A stretch of 64,000 nucleotides of DNA, from positions 1,798,001 through 1,862,000 of the forward strand of contig NZ_JAFBBW010000001.1 in the NCBI RefSeq assembly GCF_016907355.1, given 5' to 3'. The DNA is from Agromyces aurantiacus. Its GTDB lineage: Bacteria > Actinomycetota > Actinomycetes > Actinomycetales > Microbacteriaceae. This document shows, piece after piece, positions 60,988 to 64,000 of this stretch. A program made the position numbers and the translations under genes. The notes below the pieces were generated by a model. That model saw only the letters and a program-made list of their open reading frames with translations. It searched no databases and was not told where the DNA came from. How positions within the stretch are numbered: the first letter of the stretch is position 1; each line of letters begins with the position of its first letter.

Positions 60988-61779
60988 ATGGGCAGCGCAA
61001 CGAGAGGGGCCCTGGCCGGCACGCGAGCCGAGCTCGCGGCGCTCGGCCGAGCCGAGCTCCCGGTGGCCGGCGACCTCCTCGCCGCGACCCGGGTGATCGC
61101 CCAGACGCCCCACCTGCGCACCGCGCTCACCGACAACGAGGCCGAGCCGGCCCAGAAGCGCGCGCTCCTCGAGCGCGTCTTCGGCGGCAGGGTCGCGCCT
61201 GAGGCGGTGGCGCTGCTCGCGAGCGCGGCGTCGCAGCGGTGGTCCTCGGCCGCCGACTTCCTAGACGGACTCGAGGAGCTGGGCCTCCGCGTGGCGGCGG
61301 ACGCCGCCGGCGACGCCGAGGTCGACGCCGAGCTGTACGCGTTCCAGCGCACCGTCGCCTCCGACGCCGAGCTCGAGCTCGCGCTCGGGTCGAAGCTCGG
61401 ATCGACCGACGCCAAGGTGAAGCTGGTCGATCGCCTGCTCGGCCCCGTCGCCTCGCCCGCGACCGTCCTCGTCGTCCGGCACCTGGTGCAGTCGCCCCGG
61501 GGCCGCCGCATCGGCGGCATGCTCCGCGAGGCGGCGTCCGTGGTCGCCGACCAGCGCGGGTTCGACGTCGCGACCGTGACGTCCGCCGTGCCCCTGGGCG
61601 CCGACCAGATCGCCCGCCTCGAGCAGACGCTCGGGGCACGGGCCGGCCGCCGCATCCGCTTCGACTCCATCGTCGACCCGTCGGTCCTCGGCGGCGTGCG
61701 GGTGCAGGTCGGCGACGACGTCATCGACGGCAGCGTCGCCAGCCGCCTCAACGACCTGAGGCAGAAGCTCGCCGGCTGA
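60988..61779 (+). CDS. atpH: ATP synthase subunit delta
   Basis: A 263-aa OSCP/delta stator subunit. The N-terminal helical part (about 1-105) is followed by the OSCP-like region LRTALTDNEAEPAQKRALLERVFGG and the C-terminal conserved end VTSAVPLGADQIARLEQTLGARAGRRIRFDSIVDPSVLGGVRVQVGDDVIDGSVASRLNDLRQKLAG. At about 260 residues it is longer than the 177-aa E. coli form, as usual in actinobacteria. It begins 3 nt after atpF. Confidence 0.95.
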   Translation: MGSATRGALAGTRAELAALGRAELPVAGDLLAATRVIAQTPHLRTALTDNEAEPAQKRALLERVFGGRVAPEAVALLASAASQRWSSAADFLDGLEELGLRVAADAAGDAEVDAELYAFQRTVASDAELELALGSKLGSTDAKVKLVDRLLGPVASPATVLVVRHLVQSPRGRRIGGMLREAASVVADQRGFDVATVTSAVPLGADQIARLEQTLGARAGRRIRFDSIVDPSVLGGVRVQVGDDVIDGSVASRLNDLRQKLAG

Positions 61780-61839
61780 CGCCGGCCGACCACGACCGGC
61801 GTCCCGCGCCGCGACATCCCAGTAGCTAAGGAAATGGCA

Positions 61840-63477
61840 ATGGCAGAACTCTCCATCAGCCCCGACGAGATCCGTTCGGCTCTCTCGGAGTTCGCCCGCG
61901 AATACGAGCCGGGCGCGGCGCAGAAGACCGAGGTCGGCTACGTGACCGACGCCGCCGACGGCATCGCCCACGTCGAGGGCCTGCCCTCGGTCATGGCGAA
62001 CGAGCTCGTCCGCTTCGCGGACGGCACGCTCGGCCTCGCGCTGAACCTCGACGAGGACGAGATCGGTGTCGTCGTGCTCGGCGAGTTCACCGGCATCGAG
62101 GAGGGCATGGAGGTGACCCGCACGGGCGAGGTCCTCTCGGTGCCCGTCGGCGAGGGCTACCTCGGCCGCGTCGTCGACCCGCTCGGCAACGCGATCGACG
62201 GCCTCGGCGAGATCGCGACCGAGGGCCGCCGCGCCCTCGAGCTCCAGGCGCCGGGCGTCATGCAGCGCAAGTCGGTGCACGAGCCGCTCCAGACCGGCAT
62301 CAAGGCCATCGACGCGATGATCCCGGTCGGCCGCGGCCAGCGCCAGCTCATCATCGGCGACCGCCAGACCGGCAAGACGGCGATCGCGATCGACACGATC
62401 ATCAACCAGAAGGCCAATTGGGAGTCGGGCGACCCGACCAAGCAGGTCCGCTGCATCTACGTCGCGATCGGCCAGAAGGGCTCGACCATCGCCTCGGTGA
62501 AGGGCGCCCTCGAGGATGCCGGCGCGATGGAGTACACGACCATCGTCGCGGCCCCCGCGTCCGACCCGGCGGGCTTCAAGTACCTGGCCCCCTACACCGG
62601 CTCGGCCATCGGCCAGCACTGGATGTACGCCGGCAAGCACGTCCTGATCATCTTCGACGACCTGTCGAAGCAGGCCGAGGCCTACCGCGCCGTGTCGCTG
62701 CTGCTGCGCCGCCCGCCGGGCCGTGAGGCCTACCCCGGTGACGTCTTCTACCTGCACTCGCGGCTGCTCGAGCGCTGCGCGAAGCTCTCCGACGAGCTGG
62801 GCGCGGGCTCGATGACCGGCCTGCCGATCATCGAGACCAAGGCGAACGACGTCTCGGCGTACATCCCGACCAACGTGATCTCGATCACCGACGGCCAGAT
62901 CTTCCTCCAGTCCGACCTGTTCAACGCCAACCAGCGTCCGGCGGTCGACGTGGGCATCTCGGTCTCGCGAGTCGGCGGCGACGCGCAGGTGAAGTCGATC
63001 AAGAAGGTCTCGGGGACGCTCAAGCTCGAGCTCGCCCAGTACCGCTCGCTCGAGGCGTTCGCGATGTTCGCGTCCGACCTCGACGCGGCGAGCCGTCGCC
63101 AGCTCGAGCGCGGCGCGCGCCTGACCGAGCTGCTCAAGCAGCCGCAGTACTCGCCGTACCCCGTCGAGGAGCAGGTCGTCTCGATCTGGGCCGGCACCAA
63201 CGGCAAGCTCGACGAGGTTCCCGTCGAGGACATCCTGCGCTTCGAGCGCGAGTTCCTCGACTACCTCGGCCGCAACACCACGGTGCTCTCCGAGCTGCGC
63301 GACACCAATGTCCTCTCCGACGAGACCGTGGCGACGCTCGAGTCCGAGGTCGACAAGTTCAAGCTCGAGTTCCAGACCGGCGAGGGCAAGCCGCTCGCGT
63401 CGGTGGGCAAGGAGCAGTTCGAGGCCATCGGCGAGGACGAGGTCGTGCAGGAGAAGATCGTCAAGGGCCGCCGCTAG
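61840..63477 (+). CDS. atpA: ATP synthase subunit alpha
   Basis: A 545-aa noncatalytic nucleotide-binding F1 subunit. The beta-barrel domain is about 1-95. The P-loop [15 protein letters not shown] lies near 173-180, followed by [14 protein letters not shown], the [47 protein letters not shown] segment and SYIPTN-like [18 protein letters not shown] with the arginine finger in [13 protein letters not shown] 61840 has AAGGA 7 nt upstream; ATG 61834 in frame is too close to that site. Confidence 0.97.
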   Translation: MAELSISPDEIRSALSEFAREYEPGAAQKTEVGYVTDAADGIAHVEGLPSVMANELVRFADGTLGLALNLDEDEIGVVVLGEFTGIEEGMEVTRTGEVLSVPVGEGYLGRVVDPLGNAIDGLGEIATEGRRALELQAPGVMQRKSVHEPLQTGIKAIDAMIPVGRGQRQLIIGDRQTGKTAIAIDTIINQKANWESGDPTKQVRCIYVAIGQKGSTIASVKGALEDAGAMEYTTIVAAPASDPAGFKYLAPYTGSAIGQHWMYAGKHVLIIFDDLSKQAEAYRAVSLLLRRPPGREAYPGDVFYLHSRLLERCAKLSDELGAGSMTGLPIIETKANDVSAYIPTNVISITDGQIFLQSDLFNANQRPAVDVGISVSRVGGDAQVKSIKKVSGTLKLELAQYRSLEAFAMFASDLDAASRRQLERGARLTELLKQPQYSPYPVEEQVVSIWAGTNGKLDEVPVEDILRFEREFLDYLGRNTTVLSELRDTNVLSDETVATLESEVDKFKLEFQTGEGKPLASVGKEQFEAIGEDEVVQEKIVKGRR

Positions 63478-63567
63478 CCATTCCTCCGTCCCCCGGGGCT
63501 CACGGGGAACCGCGAACGCGGACGAACCGGGAGCCTCGGGGACAGGAAGCCAGGACACAGGAGAAAC

Positions 63568-64000
63568 ATGGGAGCGCAGCTTCGGGTCTACCGCCAGAAG
63601 ATCAAGTCGGCGCAGACGACCAAGAAGATCACGCGAGCGATGGAGCTCATCTCCGCGTCGCGGATCCAGAAGGCGCAGGCACGCGTCGCCGCGTCCACGC
63701 CGTACTCCGACGCGATCACGCGCGCGGTCTCGGCCGTGGCGAGCTACTCGAACGTCTCGCACGTGCTGACGACCGAGCCCGAGCGCATCGACCGCGCGGC
63801 GATCGTGATCTTCACATCCGACCGCGGCCTCGCGGGCGCGTTCAACTCGCAGGTCCTCCGCGAGGCGGAAGAGCTCGCCGAGCTCCTGCGCAGCCAGGGC
63901 AAGCAGGTCGTGTACTTCCTCGTCGGCCGCAAGTCGGTGGGCTACTTCTCGTTCCGTCGCCGCGACTACGAGCGCAGCTGGATCGGCGGGACGGACAACC
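63568..64000 (+). CDS. atpG: ATP synthase subunit gamma, 3' end cut by window
   Basis: About 144 N-terminal residues of the central rotor shaft: [40 protein letters not shown] (the helix that enters the alpha-beta ring), then the Rossmann-like start [33 protein letters not shown] 63568 follows AGGAGAA. The atpD and atpC genes are expected next, outside the window. Confidence 0.96.
   Translation, partial: MGAQLRVYRQKIKSAQTTKKITRAMELISASRIQKAQARVAASTPYSDAITRAVSAVASYSNVSHVLTTEPERIDRAAIVIFTSDRGLAGAFNSQVLREAEELAELLRSQGKQVVYFLVGRKSVGYFSFRRRDYERSWIGGTDN

Overview
This window is ordinary chromosomal sequence from a very GC-rich actinobacterium, most likely of the family Microbacteriaceae (Agromyces/Microbacterium-like). 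Supporting signs are the strong C/G third-position bias, many GTG starts, ATGA/GTGA gene overlaps, mycobacterial-type fusion 2-oxoglutarate decarboxylase (KGD), actinobacterial GuaB1, classic DtxR/IdeR iron boxes, and the gene order argS-lysA-hom-thrC-thrB-rho-prfA-prmC-sua5-wecA-atpIBEFHAG, which is close to the Mycobacterium tuberculosis order. No phage, insertion sequence, CRISPR array or rRNA is visible. One tRNA-Arg is present.

Layout: 1-3062 (-) the start of kgd, whose C-terminus lies beyond the window; 3197-5171 (+) guaB1 and an ArsR-type regulator; 5209-5544 a noncoding element bounded by 22-bp inverted repeats and holding five identical small hairpins, followed by a G-rich tract; 5730-8165 (+) a possible proline/acid-rich leader peptide and two overlapping CNNM/CorC-type membrane proteins; 8223-14319 VOC protein, old-yellow-enzyme flavoprotein plus HAD protein (-), nnrD, a GT87-like membrane glycosyltransferase, a thiamine-binding-like protein and an MFS exporter; 14332-17454 (-) a histidine kinase, a kinase-like membrane protein without catalytic motifs, and a LuxR-type response regulator.

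17597-20265 (-) metX and metY make homocysteine from homoserine. 20363-27174 holds an acyltransferase, then the SDR / ion channel pair, a phosphoribosyltransferase / S51 peptidase / ung operon, a GNAT enzyme and an amidase. 27221-32231 (+) is a complete ferric-siderophore uptake locus (reductase, two permeases, ATPase, binding lipoprotein) under two DtxR-like boxes. 32256-38569 (-) carries a flavoprotein disulfide reductase coupled to a small HEAVH protein, an arginase-fold protein, a J-domain membrane protein, PspA and a TPM-domain protein.

39522-50502 (+) is the argS-lysA-hom-thrC-thrB-rho-prfA block: arginyl-tRNA charging, lysine and threonine synthesis, transcription and translation termination. 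A GNAT gene and the opposing cysK-cysE pair lie between prfA and prmC, and a TetR-drrAB-type efflux module lies between prmC and sua5. The window ends in the ATP synthase operon (wecA-atpI-atpB-E-F-H-A and the start of atpG).

Regulation: at least ten genes have a TANNNT-like -10 hexamer exactly 6-7 nt before the start codon, so leaderless mRNAs look common. The best candidates for something undescribed are the inverted-repeat hairpin array at 5209-5544 and the MDDPPS leader peptide in front of the CNNM pair.
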